64,000 bases of DNA from Lachnospiraceae bacterium (GCA_022796795.1 JAAWJI010000003.1:1-64000), one strand, 5' to 3'; positions 43,603-52,222 are shown, counted from the first letter of the stretch. A program made the numbers and translations. Notes: generated by a model from the sequence alone, not told the origin.

Positions 43603-45171
43603 CTATGCCTCAAACCCCAGCTCATCTACAAAGGTATCCTGGAATTCCTCCAGGCTGGCCAGCTCCAGAAATTCTGTCTCGGCGGCCATTTTTTTTGCAC
43701 GCTCAAATTCTCCCTGGTTTCCCACACAGAGACGAGCTCCTGTACCAGCTCCGTTGCCCATGGGAAGGATGCGGTTCTTGAGGACGGAAGGGATCAGTCC
43801 GATGCGGCAAGCGCTTTCCGGATTCATGTAATTGCCAAAGGCACCGGCGATGAGAACCTGCTGAATCTGGGAGGCGGTAATGTCCAGCTGCTCACACATA
43901 AGCTGGATGCCGGCGGCGATGGCAGCCTTGGCCAGCTGTACTTCCCGTACATCCTTCTGGGTGATAGAAACCCCATCTGTAAAGGCATAGGCCTTCATCT
44001 TTTCCAATTGGATGCAGGCGGAAGGATCGGGCCAATTTTCTTCCTCTGTGAAACAGCCTGTTTCATCCAGAATGCCTAAATTCAGGAATACGCTGATGGC
44101 GTCAATGAGGCCGGAACCACAGACGCCGCAGGGGGAGAGGGTGGGATCGCTGTCACGGCCAATGACAGAGTAGGAAATGGTTCCCTCCTGGATCCACACA
44201 TGGTCAATGGCTCCCGTGGCTCCCCGCATGCCGCAGGAGATCTTGGCTCCCTCCAGAGCCGGGCCCGCAGCGGTAGAGCAGGTGAGGCGCCGGTCCTTGG
44301 TTCCCAGCACCAGTTCTCCGTTGGTTCCGATATCCAAAAGCAGCGTCATGTCCGTCTGCTGGTCAAAGCGGGCTGCGCTTAAGCATCCCACAGTGTCGGC
44401 TCCCACAAAGCCTGCCATATTGGGCAGGGCCTGGATCACCCCCTGGGGATGGATGGAGATTCCGTACTCGGAGGCGGAAACCACCATGGCGTCCGTCACA
44501 GCGGGAGAGTAGGGAATCACGGCCAGGCTGTCGGTGGAAATTCCGAAGAAAAGGTGATGCATGCAACAGTTGCCCACCAGGCAGAGATGAGTGATCTGTT
44601 CTGGTAAGGCTTTTGCCTTCTGGCAGGCAGACTGCAAAAGCTCCTGGATGGTGGCGCGGACGCTGGTGGTCAGGGCCTTGGGCCCATTTTTCTTTGCATA
44701 ATCAATGCGCCCAATAACGTCCGCGGAAAAGCTGGTCTGGGGATTCAGGGCGCTGGCCGTGGCCAGCAGGGCGCCGTCCTTGCTGTTCAAGAGATACACA
44801 ACAATGGAGGTGGATCCCAGATCACAGGCAGCCAGGAGGCCAGGCTTTAGGCCGGGAATGGGAAGGGGATCTACAGGAGGCCAATCCTCCGAGCCGGATC
44901 CCAAGGTTAAAATTTCCGAGGTCTGCCCGGTGTGCAGCAAGGTTATGGTCATATCTTTGTCCACCAAGGTCTTGCAGGCCTTCACCCGCTCCAGGCCCTG
45001 GCCGGTATGTACGTCAACCAGACATTTTCCGCAGGTGCCTTTTCCCCCGCAGGGAGCGTCCGGCTTAAGTCCGGCCTGAATCTGAGCCTCCAGAAGGGTC
45101 ATTCCATCCTTTGCCAGAAATTTCTTCCCCAAGGGAAGAAAGGTGAGTTCATGCATGATTTTCTGTTCCAT
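43603..45171 (-). CDS. Corrinoid-activating ASKHA protein with N-terminal [2Fe-2S] domain (RACo type, DUF4445)
   Basis: A 522-residue protein. The N-terminal ferredoxin domain has Cys41, Cys47, Cys50 and Cys66 (APCGGKGTCGKC; KACKT) for a [2Fe-2S] cluster. LAACDLGSTSIVVYLL and DIGTNGEL mark an ASKHA-type ATPase core, and the C-terminal CGVCGSGLIDAI and LIAGAFGNYM are typical of the reductive activators of corrinoid-dependent methyltransferases. It reduces inactive Co(II) corrinoid to Co(I) using ATP. ATG 45171 is preferred because AGGAG lies six bases upstream. Its partner corrinoid protein must be encoded outside the cluster. Confidence 0.9.
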   Translation of the reverse strand: MEQKIMHELTFLPLGKKFLAKDGMTLLEAQIQAGLKPDAPCGGKGTCGKCLVDVHTGQGLERVKACKTLVDKDMTITLLHTGQTSEILTLGSGSEDWPPVDPLPIPGLKPGLLAACDLGSTSIVVYLLNSKDGALLATASALNPQTSFSADVIGRIDYAKKNGPKALTTSVRATIQELLQSACQKAKALPEQITHLCLVGNCCMHHLFFGISTDSLAVIPYSPAVTDAMVVSASEYGISIHPQGVIQALPNMAGFVGADTVGCLSAARFDQQTDMTLLLDIGTNGELVLGTKDRRLTCSTAAGPALEGAKISCGMRGATGAIDHVWIQEGTISYSVIGRDSDPTLSPCGVCGSGLIDAISVFLNLGILDETGCFTEEENWPDPSACIQLEKMKAYAFTDGVSITQKDVREVQLAKAAIAAGIQLMCEQLDITASQIQQVLIAGAFGNYMNPESACRIGLIPSVLKNRILPMGNGAGTGARLCVGNQGEFERAKKMAAETEFLELASLEEFQDTFVDELGFEA

Positions 45172-45212
45172 AGTCATCTCCTTTTATCGCAATGTAAATA
45201 GAGTCTATCTAT

Positions 45213-45241
45213 AGTTTAATACGGAGAAATTTTTCTGTCAA
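45213..45241 (-). promoter_or_regulatory. Promoter of the RACo gene
   Basis: On the minus strand, consensus TTGACA (45241-45236) and TAAACT (45218-45213) are 17 bases apart, about 40 bases from ATG 45171. GGAGAA (45223-45228) and TTCTCC (45246-45251) form an inverted repeat over the -35, a possible operator. A clear promoter for the divergent chaperonin gene was not found. Confidence 0.65.
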
Positions 45242-45342
45242 ACAATTCTCCTGTGAATTGAGTAATTTTACGTATATCCATTTTTATACCTTTTATGTAA
45301 AATAAGAAATAAAATTAAGTTTTACAAAAAGGAGATAGACGA

Positions 45343-46938
45343 ATGGGGAAAGAGATCTTAAATTCTCAGGAAATACAGAAAAAAATACTTCAGGGTGTGA
45401 ATCTGGCCGGGGACGCGGTGCGGACAGCTTTTGGCCCTCTGGGGAGAAATGCTTTGGTTTGGGAGGAACCTGGCGCCGTGCCTTTCATTACAGATAACGG
45501 AGCCTTGATTGCGGAAAAAATAAAAACAGATGACCGGGCTGTGGCTGTGGGAGTGCAGCTGATCTGGGAGGCGGGAAAACGTACCAGGGACCAGGTGGGA
45601 GACGGCAGCGTTACCACTATGGTGCTGGCACAGGCCATGATTCAGGAGGGGATGCATCAAATAGCAGCCGGGACAAATCCTGTGGAGCTGAAAAAGGGAA
45701 TGCAGGGAGCAGCGCAGGTGGCAGCTGCAGCCATACACAGACTGTCTGTTCCGATCCAGACCCAGGAGGAGCTGGCGGAAACGGCCGGGGCTTCCGCCGG
45801 GGATCAGAAGCTGGGGAAAATGATCGGAGAGGCCCTGGAGACTGTGGGACTTGAAGGAATCGTGACTGTGGAGGAATCCTTAGGTCTTAAGACCCAACTT
45901 GTGACTACAGAAGGGATGGAATTTGAGCGGGGCTATCTGCTTCCGGAATTTATTACAGAGCAAGAGGGGCAGACGGCAGAGCTTGACTATCCGTTGATCC
46001 TGATTACAGACTACAAGCTTACAAATGCCAGAGTGCTTCTGCCTGTTTTGGAGCTGGTTCATTCCCAGGGCCGTCCGCTTCTTTTGATTGCAGATGCCAT
46101 AGAGGGAGAAGCCATGGGGCTTTTGGCAGTGAATGTACAGCGGGGGATTTTAAAGGCAGCAGCAGTTCAGGCTCCCGCCTATGGAGATGGCCGCAGAGAC
46201 CGGCTGGAGGACTTGGCTCTTTTTACAGGCGGGCAGTTTATCAGCGAGACTTTCGGCATTTCCCTACAAGATGTGACAGAGGAAATGTTGGGAAGCGCCC
46301 GCCATGTAACCGTGAGGAGAAAGAGTACGGTGATTTTGGAGGGTGGAGGAAATCCGAAAGCCATTTTAGAGCGAAAAAAAAGCCTTCGGGCTCTGGTGCG
46401 CAATACAGATTATGAGTTTAACAAAAAGCGCTATGAAGAACGTCTAGCAAAATTTTCCGGCGGTGTGGCAGTAATCCGTGTTGGAGCGCCTACGGAAACG
46501 GAGAGGAAGGAGCAGAGACAGCACATAGAAAATGGAATTCACACCGCCCGGGCGGCCCAGGCCGAGGGACTTGTGCCGGGAGGCGGGATCACCTATGTGC
46601 AGATTATGCCGGCAGTGGAGGCGTATGCGGACACTCTGGAAGGAGACAGAAAAATCGGTGCCAAGACCCTTCTGAAAGCCCTGGAAGCGCCCTATACTCA
46701 GCTGGCGGAAAATATGGGACTCCAGGGAAAGGCCGTCCTGGCAAAAATCAGGCAATGTCCCGGAGGAACGGGTACCCAGGCAGAGATACAAAGGTTTGTA
46801 AATAGAAAAGAGGCTAGAATCCTGGACGCAGCCAGAACACTGCGACTGGCTCTGCAAAATGCAGCCTCTCTTACCTCTGTGCTTCTAACTACGGAAGCTG
46901 GGGTGATTCCGGCAATGCCAGGGGAGCAGGGAAAGTAG
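45343..46938 (+). CDS. GroEL-like chaperonin paralogue with changed ATPase residues
   Basis: A 531-residue group I chaperonin homologue over its full length, including equatorial (GPLGRNALVWEEPG, GDGSVTTMVLAQAM), intermediate and apical (TTEGMEFERGYLLPEF) regions and EGLVPGGG. It has Asn52 where GroEL has Asp52 (T-D-N-G instead of T-K-D-G) and Asn397 where GroEL has Asp398 (H-I-E-N-G); both aspartates are needed for ATP hydrolysis. The Mg-binding Asp87 of GDG is kept, but the usual D-G-T-T-T is D-G-S-V-T. No GroES gene lies beside it, and the GGM tail is missing. It is clearly not the housekeeping GroEL. It may be a dedicated assembly factor or holdase for the neighbouring enzymes (inference). 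Confidence 0.88.
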   Translation: MGKEILNSQEIQKKILQGVNLAGDAVRTAFGPLGRNALVWEEPGAVPFITDNGALIAEKIKTDDRAVAVGVQLIWEAGKRTRDQVGDGSVTTMVLAQAMIQEGMHQIAAGTNPVELKKGMQGAAQVAAAAIHRLSVPIQTQEELAETAGASAGDQKLGKMIGEALETVGLEGIVTVEESLGLKTQLVTTEGMEFERGYLLPEFITEQEGQTAELDYPLILITDYKLTNARVLLPVLELVHSQGRPLLLIADAIEGEAMGLLAVNVQRGILKAAAVQAPAYGDGRRDRLEDLALFTGGQFISETFGISLQDVTEEMLGSARHVTVRRKSTVILEGGGNPKAILERKKSLRALVRNTDYEFNKKRYEERLAKFSGGVAVIRVGAPTETERKEQRQHIENGIHTARAAQAEGLVPGGGITYVQIMPAVEAYADTLEGDRKIGAKTLLKALEAPYTQLAENMGLQGKAVLAKIRQCPGGTGTQAEIQRFVNRKEARILDAARTLRLALQNAASLTSVLLTTEAGVIPAMPGEQGK

Positions 46939-46964
46939 GGATAGACAGACCTAGCAGGCAGAGC

Positions 46965-47714
46965 TTACTGTCGCAGCAGGAGGACTAAAAGCTCCTGACG
47001 ACTGGATACATGAAGCTTCTTATAAATATTGGAGATATGCCGGTAGGTGGTTTTCGGTGCAATATAGAGGGTCCGGCTGATATTGGCCGGAGACACGCCC
47101 TGACAGAGGAGGTTGGCCACCTGGATTTCCCGCTCTGTGAGACGAACATTTTGCCATAGCTTCATGCGCAGTTCTGTTTGGTTAAATTCTTCATAGTAAA
47201 AATTTTTATGGATTCCATTGAAAACGGGAATCAGACTTCGAAGGGATTCCAGCTCCTGCTCCTGAAAGGGGGCTGGACGGGTGCGGTCCAGGGAAAAAAC
47301 CGTGCGGTAATTTCCGTTTAGATCGTAGAGGACAAAGCTAGCAGAATATTTTAGCCCCCGGGGACGAATAAAATTCGGCACAAAATCCAGGGAATCTTCC
47401 TTTTCCCAGTCGTGGATCTTGAGAAGGGGATGGCTTTGGGCCTCCCGGTACTCTTTGTAGCAGCTGTATTTGGATTCGTCTGCATGGATGTAGTAGTCCA
47501 GATACAGAACGCTGCAGCGGTCGCTGATATTTTTCAGATACTGATCGCAGACCCTGCCGTTTCCGTCGAAAAAATAGACGAATCCTTGGTCAAAGGGGCA
47601 GAAATCCCCGATATGCTCCAGGATGGATACGGCCAGCCCCTTGGGCGTGTGCTCCCGGCTGCAGACGGAGATCAGATCAAACATCATTTTCCAATGGAGA
47701 GCATCTTTTGCCAT
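46965..47714 (-). CDS. LuxR-type regulator with GAF-like sensor, copy 1
   Basis: A 249-residue protein. Residues of about 10-170 form a GAF/PAS-like sensor (ILEHIGDFCPFDQGFVYFFD, YSASFVLYDLNGNYRTVFSL). The end is a LuxR winged helix (RLTEREIQVANLLCQGVSPA, K-T-T-Y-R-H-I-S-N-I-Y-K-K-L). A strong site AAAGGAG precedes ATG 47714. It is transcribed away from a paralogue that shares the same architecture and many motifs. The effector is unknown; the location suggests control of this cluster. Confidence 0.82.
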   Translation of the reverse strand: MAKDALHWKMMFDLISVCSREHTPKGLAVSILEHIGDFCPFDQGFVYFFDGNGRVCDQYLKNISDRCSVLYLDYYIHADESKYSCYKEYREAQSHPLLKIHDWEKEDSLDFVPNFIRPRGLKYSASFVLYDLNGNYRTVFSLDRTRPAPFQEQELESLRSLIPVFNGIHKNFYYEEFNQTELRMKLWQNVRLTEREIQVANLLCQGVSPANISRTLYIAPKTTYRHISNIYKKLHVSSRQELLVLLLRQ

Positions 47715-47751
47715 GAGAAATCTCCTTTTCCTCGTTTTCCTATACAGCATC

Positions 47752-47780
47752 AGTGTACCACAAAAGAAAAGTATTGGAAA
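47752..47780 (-). promoter_or_regulatory. Probable promoter of LuxR regulator 1
   Basis: On the minus strand TTTCCA (47780-47775) and TACACT (47757-47752) have 17-base spacing, about 35 bases upstream of ATG 47714, in the 106-base gap shared with the divergent paralogue. Confidence 0.5.
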
Positions 47781-47820
47781 GAGTTGGAAAAAGTTTCAGA
47801 AAAAATACAGGAGGACGGTT

Positions 47821-48561
47821 ATGGAACAAATTCCCTGGGAACAAATTTATCAGTTTACACTTTCCTGCGGAAGCATCCATGAGCTTAAGGCATTTTCTCT
47901 GCAGATTCTCACGGAGCTTCGGAGAATCTGCCCCTATGATCAGGCGCTTTTCTATTTCCTGGACGGAAACGGGAAAATGTATGATCAGTATCTGGTCAAT
48001 ATGGATACGCGCTGGAATCAGCAGTATTTAGTATACTATGCCACCGTAGCGGATAACCAGTACAATTACAGCCGGGAATTCAGGGAGACACCCCAAAGCT
48101 CCCTGATCCAGCTACGGGACTGGGAGCGGGAGCCTGCCAGCGAATTTCTGAAGGATTATATCAGTCCCGGCGGGGTGAAGTATTCCTTGGGAATTCCTCT
48201 CTTTGATAATTACGGACGGCCCAGAACCATTTTTGCCCTGGATCGTACCCATTCGGTCCCCTACACCAGAGAGGAACTTTCATTTTTGAATCTGGCCGTT
48301 CCCCAGCTAAATAACCTGCATAAAAATTTTTTCTGCAGCCAGGAGGCCAAGGTCATGCCTAAAAGAATCGACCGGGAGAAGCTGGTTCTGACCCGCAGAG
48401 AGCAGGAGGTGGCCCAGCTTCTCTGTGAAGGTGTTTCCCCGGAAAATATTGGGAAAAATCTGTGTATCTCTCTTTCCACAACCAATAAGCATATTGCCCA
48501 CATCTACCGGAAAACCAAAGTTTCCTCCCGGCAGGAGCTGCTGGTAACTCTTCTGGGATGA
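47821..48561 (+). CDS. LuxR-type regulator with GAF-like sensor, copy 2
   Basis: A 246-residue paralogue of the divergent gene: ICPYDQALFYFLDGNGKMYDQYL, GVKYSLGIPLFDNYGRPRTI and the LuxR helix (LVLTRREQEVAQLLCEGVSP, T-T-N-K-H-I-A-H-I-Y-R-K-T) lie in the same order. AGGAGGA ahead of ATG 47821 decides the start over an upstream in-frame codon that lies inside the other gene. The sensor parts differ more than the DNA-binding parts, so the two may respond to different ligands or form a heterodimer. Confidence 0.82.
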   Translation: MEQIPWEQIYQFTLSCGSIHELKAFSLQILTELRRICPYDQALFYFLDGNGKMYDQYLVNMDTRWNQQYLVYYATVADNQYNYSREFRETPQSSLIQLRDWEREPASEFLKDYISPGGVKYSLGIPLFDNYGRPRTIFALDRTHSVPYTREELSFLNLAVPQLNNLHKNFFCSQEAKVMPKRIDREKLVLTRREQEVAQLLCEGVSPENIGKNLCISLSTTNKHIAHIYRKTKVSSRQELLVTLLG

Positions 48562-48570
48562 ATCAATGCT

Positions 48571-49584
48571 TTATTTCTTTTTGATATCCCAGCCCCAGGC
48601 ACCCTGTGCGGCATAGCAGGTGTAATCCTCTCCCAGAACCTCTCTGCGGAATACATCCTTTAACTCTTCCACAGCCCAGAGCGGACCTGCGCCTTCTGGG
48701 CGTTGTATCTGAGGCGTAAGCTCTGGTTGGGTGTATCGCGCGATTTTGCCAGAGGATTTGATATTAAAAATTTCCCCGCTGATATAGCCGGCCTCTTCTG
48801 TGGAGAGATAGGCGATAAAGGGCCCCAGATTAATGGGATCTCCGTGATCTGATTCCACTACAGCCAGAAGCTTAGGATCTGGGTCCTGTCCTGTGGCAGC
48901 TTTTATATTGCGCAGCATTTTATTGTACTCTACTGCATGACCCGGGGACGAGCCCTCAGGACAGTAGACGTTTACAGTAATATTATGGCGGAACAGTTCT
49001 TTGGAGGAGGCCCAGGTCAGGCCAGCCACGCCGGCATTGGCGGCCGTGTAGGCATCGTTGTCTGCAAGGCCTGTCCAGGCAGAGGAGCCGCAGTTAAAAA
49101 TACGTCCGAAATTCTGCTTTATCATATGAGGAGCCGCATAGTGCATCATGAGAAAGGAGCCTCTCATTTTGGGGATTGTCAGGTAATTCCAGCGCTCTTC
49201 ATTAAGAGCCACAATAGAACCGGAGCCAAGGCCGGCGGCATTGTTGACCAGAATGTCAAGCCGTCCCCAGGTATCTATAGCCAGCTGAACCAGATCTCTG
49301 GCAGAGCTGTTCTGGGAGACATCCCCGTAAAAATGAATAGCTTCTCCGCCTTCCATGCGGATCAATTCAGCCGTAGCCTCCGCGTCCCCGGAAAGAGATA
49401 ACATTTCCTTCCATTCATTTTCCGGCATAGAATCCTTGTCATATTTTAAAATACTTTCCGATCTGGGGCTTCTGTTATTTGTGATCACCCTGGCCCCTTC
49501 TCTCGCCAGATAAATGGCGATTCCCCGGCCGATTCCCTGGCCAGATCCTGTGACAATCGCAACTTTTCCGTCTAAACATCCCAT
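48571..49584 (-). CDS. SDR-family protein lacking the catalytic lysine
   Basis: A 337-residue short-chain dehydrogenase/reductase. The NAD(P) site TGSGQGIGRGIAIYL and LVNNAAG are normal, and Ser167/168 lie in FNCGSSAW. The catalytic motif is Y179-T-A-A-N183 instead of Y-x-x-x-K, so the lysine that lowers the Tyr pKa is Asn. The C-terminus is about 80 residues longer than a classical SDR (residues 250-337). It may have lost oxidoreductase activity, act on an activated substrate, or be structural. It stands opposite to a canonical SDR gene. Confidence 0.85.
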   Translation of the reverse strand: MGCLDGKVAIVTGSGQGIGRGIAIYLAREGARVITNNRSPRSESILKYDKDSMPENEWKEMLSLSGDAEATAELIRMEGGEAIHFYGDVSQNSSARDLVQLAIDTWGRLDILVNNAAGLGSGSIVALNEERWNYLTIPKMRGSFLMMHYAAPHMIKQNFGRIFNCGSSAWTGLADNDAYTAANAGVAGLTWASSKELFRHNITVNVYCPEGSSPGHAVEYNKMLRNIKAATGQDPDPKLLAVVESDHGDPINLGPFIAYLSTEEAGYISGEIFNIKSSGKIARYTQPELTPQIQRPEGAGPLWAVEELKDVFRREVLGEDYTCYAAQGAWGWDIKKK

Positions 49585-49840
49585 AGCGTTTCTCCTTTTT
49601 CTTTTTCTGTCCTGGAAAACCTGTATTTGGCATGAGGATAAATCTTTCCTGCATGCGGGAGGTCTCAGGCAAGCTCAGGATAGCACATGGGGAAGCAGAT
49701 AAAAAATAGCCAATTCTGATGATTTTGTGAATGGGCGTGGAGGAATAGGTTTAAAAGATACTCATTTTTGCCCATATATTCTCCGGAAAGAAGCAGGCTA
49801 TAATAATCTCAGTAACAGGGAACGCAACAGGAGGAATGGT

Positions 49841-50782
49841 ATGGAACGCGAAAGTGCAAGGGCTTTAAGCCCAGAAGTAATTATGAATCTGACCACAAGG
49901 AGTACAGAGAATTTACCCACTCTTTCCCAAGTGTTTGTGCATTCTATGGAGGGAAAGACAGCCATTGTAACAGGAGGAGCCACAGGCCTTGGCTATTGTG
50001 TGGTGAACCGTCTGGCAGAGGCAGGAGCCCGTGTGGTGATTGCCTCCCGCAGTAAGGAGAAGGGAGAAAAGGCAGAGAGGGAATTCCGTGAGAAGGGATA
50101 CCAGGTCTGCTTCTGTCAGACGGATGTGAGTAAGGTGGAGGACTGCTACCAGGCTGTAGAATTTGCAGAGAAACAATATGGTCAGGTGGATATTTTGGTA
50201 GCAAACGCGGCTACCTGGTCCATGTACTCGTATCTGGATATGCCGGAGGAAGAGTTTGACAGGATTCTGAATACAGATCTGAAGGGAGAATATTTTATGG
50301 GGCAGGCAGCGGCCCGCTCCATGGTCAGGAAGAAGATCCCAGGAAAAATTATCTTTATATCCTCTGTGGCCAGAAAGGGCTCCGATGCGGCAGGGGTAGC
50401 TATGATGACCCATTACAATGCGGCCAAGGGCGCTGTGTCCAGCATGACCATAGGCGTGGCCAAGGAGCTGAAGCAGTATGGCATCAACGTGAACTGTGTA
50501 GCTCCCGGAGGAATGTTAAGCTTGGGATCTATTACCAACACGGCCAAGCTTGGCGAGCTGTACGGACAGGAGGTGCTGGCAGAGCGGGCAAAATATTCGG
50601 AGGGCACGCCTCTGGCAATGAATCCGGATGTGGTGGCCCTGGTTGTATTTGGCATGTGTACCAGCATGTCGGACTTTATGTTCGGGGAGACTGTGGATGT
50701 GAACGGCGGAGCGCTGCTAAGCTGGCAGAAGCAGCCCTGGACCTACACCATGGAAGGGGGAAAGCCGGGAGCGACAGATTAA
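49841..50782 (+). CDS. Classical SDR-family oxidoreductase
   Basis: A 313-residue SDR. TGGATGLGYCVVNRLAEAG, VANAAT, FISSVARKG and the intact Y-N-A-A-K-G motif are visible. The ending V-D-V-N-G-G-A-L-L-S-W is typical. About 40 extra N-terminal residues precede the Rossmann fold. GGAGG just before ATG 49841 sets the start; a longer in-frame version has no site. A TATAAT lies at 49799-49804. It probably oxidises an alcohol or reduces a ketone of the unknown substrate, paired with the lysine-less SDR. Confidence 0.88.
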   Translation: MERESARALSPEVIMNLTTRSTENLPTLSQVFVHSMEGKTAIVTGGATGLGYCVVNRLAEAGARVVIASRSKEKGEKAEREFREKGYQVCFCQTDVSKVEDCYQAVEFAEKQYGQVDILVANAATWSMYSYLDMPEEEFDRILNTDLKGEYFMGQAAARSMVRKKIPGKIIFISSVARKGSDAAGVAMMTHYNAAKGAVSSMTIGVAKELKQYGINVNCVAPGGMLSLGSITNTAKLGELYGQEVLAERAKYSEGTPLAMNPDVVALVVFGMCTSMSDFMFGETVDVNGGALLSWQKQPWTYTMEGGKPGATD

Positions 50783-50824
50783 AGGACAGTTTTCCATGAA
50801 GCTTGGCGGTATGAGGGACACACC

Positions 50825-51295
50825 ATGAAAGAAGAAAGAGTGAATACAGGGGCCCCGGGTTTCCGGCAGTATATAGATGCATGTCAGGTGGAGCTTTCCC
50901 AGGAACAGGTGGAACAGGAGATTTCCGCCATTCTCTGTGAGATACAGTGCAGGCGCAGATATGAGATGCTGGAAAGGGGCTGTCTGCCGGAGAACCCGTA
51001 TTTCTTTTTCGCGGAAGGAGAAGCGGGAGAGGAGCAGGGCAGGCAGGATCAGATGAGAGAAATCCGTGAGGAAGCAGAGCGGGCGGTTAAGACAAGGCTG
51101 GTGATCCAGCGGGTGATCGAGGAGCAAAGAATTCAGGTGACGCCGGAGGAACTGGAGGCGGAAGCCCGAGCTCTGGCCGAACGGAAGCAGATACCCTTTG
51201 AGATGGTACGAGATTTTCTGGGCGCAGATTTCGCCTTGCTTGCCGGGGATTTAAAGGAGAGAAAGGCAGCCACATACATATGCGGCATGGCCTGA
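50825..51295 (+). CDS. Trigger-factor C-domain-like protein
   Basis: A 156-residue helical protein. The part from about 70 on (REEAERAVKTRLVIQRVIEE, IQVTPEELEAEARALAER, MVRDFLGADFALLAGDLKERKA) follows the C-terminal (SurA-like) arm of trigger factor, where I-T-D-E-E-L-x-A-E and a final D-L-x-x-R-K-A are usual. The N-terminal ribosome-binding and PPIase domains are absent. It may hold nascent or apo enzymes of the cluster, like the chaperonin paralogue. It is followed 33 bases later by the PanB-like gene. Confidence 0.7.
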   Translation: MKEERVNTGAPGFRQYIDACQVELSQEQVEQEISAILCEIQCRRRYEMLERGCLPENPYFFFAEGEAGEEQGRQDQMREIREEAERAVKTRLVIQRVIEEQRIQVTPEELEAEARALAERKQIPFEMVRDFLGADFALLAGDLKERKAATYICGMA

Positions 51296-51328
51296 AAAAA
51301 TAACCACACAGGAAAGGAGTCATAACAA

Positions 51329-52195
51329 ATGGCAGAGGAAAAAGTAAACGTAAAGGCATCAAGGATGCAAAAGGGACGCAAGTCCATCAACTATCTTCAG
51401 AAACTAAAGGATGAGGGAACCCCCATTGTGCAGATGTGCCCGGGACCTCGGGATCAGTATTTTACCATGGCAGCAGAGATGGCAGGCTGTGATATCTGCC
51501 GGCTTACTGTGCCCGGAGACGGCATGGACCCACAGAGGCAGATTGAGATGGCGCCCTGGTGGCTGGGTGTGGTCCGCAGAGCGGCCAAGTTCATCCACAT
51601 TAACTTCTTTATGCAGACGCCAACCTATGCTTCCAAGGAGGCTGCCCTTGCCAACGGCGCTCTGTATATGAGCTGCGGCGCGGACTCCCTGCTTCCCATG
51701 GGAATCAATAACGAGACCCTAAAGTATATGGCCGACAACTATCTGGTGGTTATGGGACATATCGGAGCTCTTTCTGGCTGGCAGACAGGAAGACAGGGGG
51801 GCTATAAGCGCCTAGGCCAGACAGCGGAATCCGCCATGGAAGTATTCAAGATGGGCTATGAATATCAGGAAAACGGCATGATGGCCATGACCATTGAGCT
51901 GACGCCCATTGAAGTTACAAATGCCATTGCAAAGAAGCTTCGGGTGCCGGTAATTTCCATTGCGGCGGGAGGCGCTGCAGACGGCTGTGAAATGGTGGAT
52001 TTTGATACCTTTAATATGATGCCCTCACCTGCCTCTCATGCAAAGGCCTATGCTGAGTTCTTCCCCTGGGCTGTTCAGGCCTATTCCGGCTGGGCCAATG
52101 ATGTGCGTACCGGCGTATATCCGGAGGATAAGCACGGCTATCACATGGATGAAAAGGAATTGGATAAATTCATAACTGCATTGGATAATTTCTAA
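51329..52195 (+). CDS. PanB-like (ketopantoate hydroxymethyltransferase superfamily) protein
   Basis: A 288-residue TIM-barrel protein like PanB: VVMGHIGALSGWQTGRQGGY and the later I-E-L-T-P and I-A-A-G-G-x-x-D-G match PanB's G-H-x-G-L-x-P-Q ... G-G-Y-K-x-x-G, E-x-V-P and I-G-I-G-A-G-x-x-x-D-G. Of PanB's metal and catalytic residues, Asp64 (P-G-D-G) and Glu190 are kept, but Asp84 is Asn92 (F-I-H-I-N-F-F-M) and the Lys/Glu pair of M-V-K-I-E-G-G is missing. Real PanB moves a hydroxymethyl from methylene-THF to ketoisovalerate. This one is probably not pantothenate enzyme; a related C1-transfer or retro-aldol reaction is an inference. Confidence 0.75.
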   Translation: MAEEKVNVKASRMQKGRKSINYLQKLKDEGTPIVQMCPGPRDQYFTMAAEMAGCDICRLTVPGDGMDPQRQIEMAPWWLGVVRRAAKFIHINFFMQTPTYASKEAALANGALYMSCGADSLLPMGINNETLKYMADNYLVVMGHIGALSGWQTGRQGGYKRLGQTAESAMEVFKMGYEYQENGMMAMTIELTPIEVTNAIAKKLRVPVISIAAGGAADGCEMVDFDTFNMMPSPASHAKAYAEFFPWAVQAYSGWANDVRTGVYPEDKHGYHMDEKELDKFITALDNF

Positions 52196-52222
52196 AATCG
52201 TTTTGAAAACAGAATCAAAGAG

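Noticed and set aside
43565-45201. Plus-strand reading frames opposite the RACo gene
   Set aside because: They are short, lack ribosome sites and conserved motifs, and mirror the codon pattern of the minus-strand gene.
51329-52195. Naming the protein panB
   Set aside because: A metal-binding Asp is Asn and the Lys/Glu pair is missing, and no other pantothenate gene is nearby.
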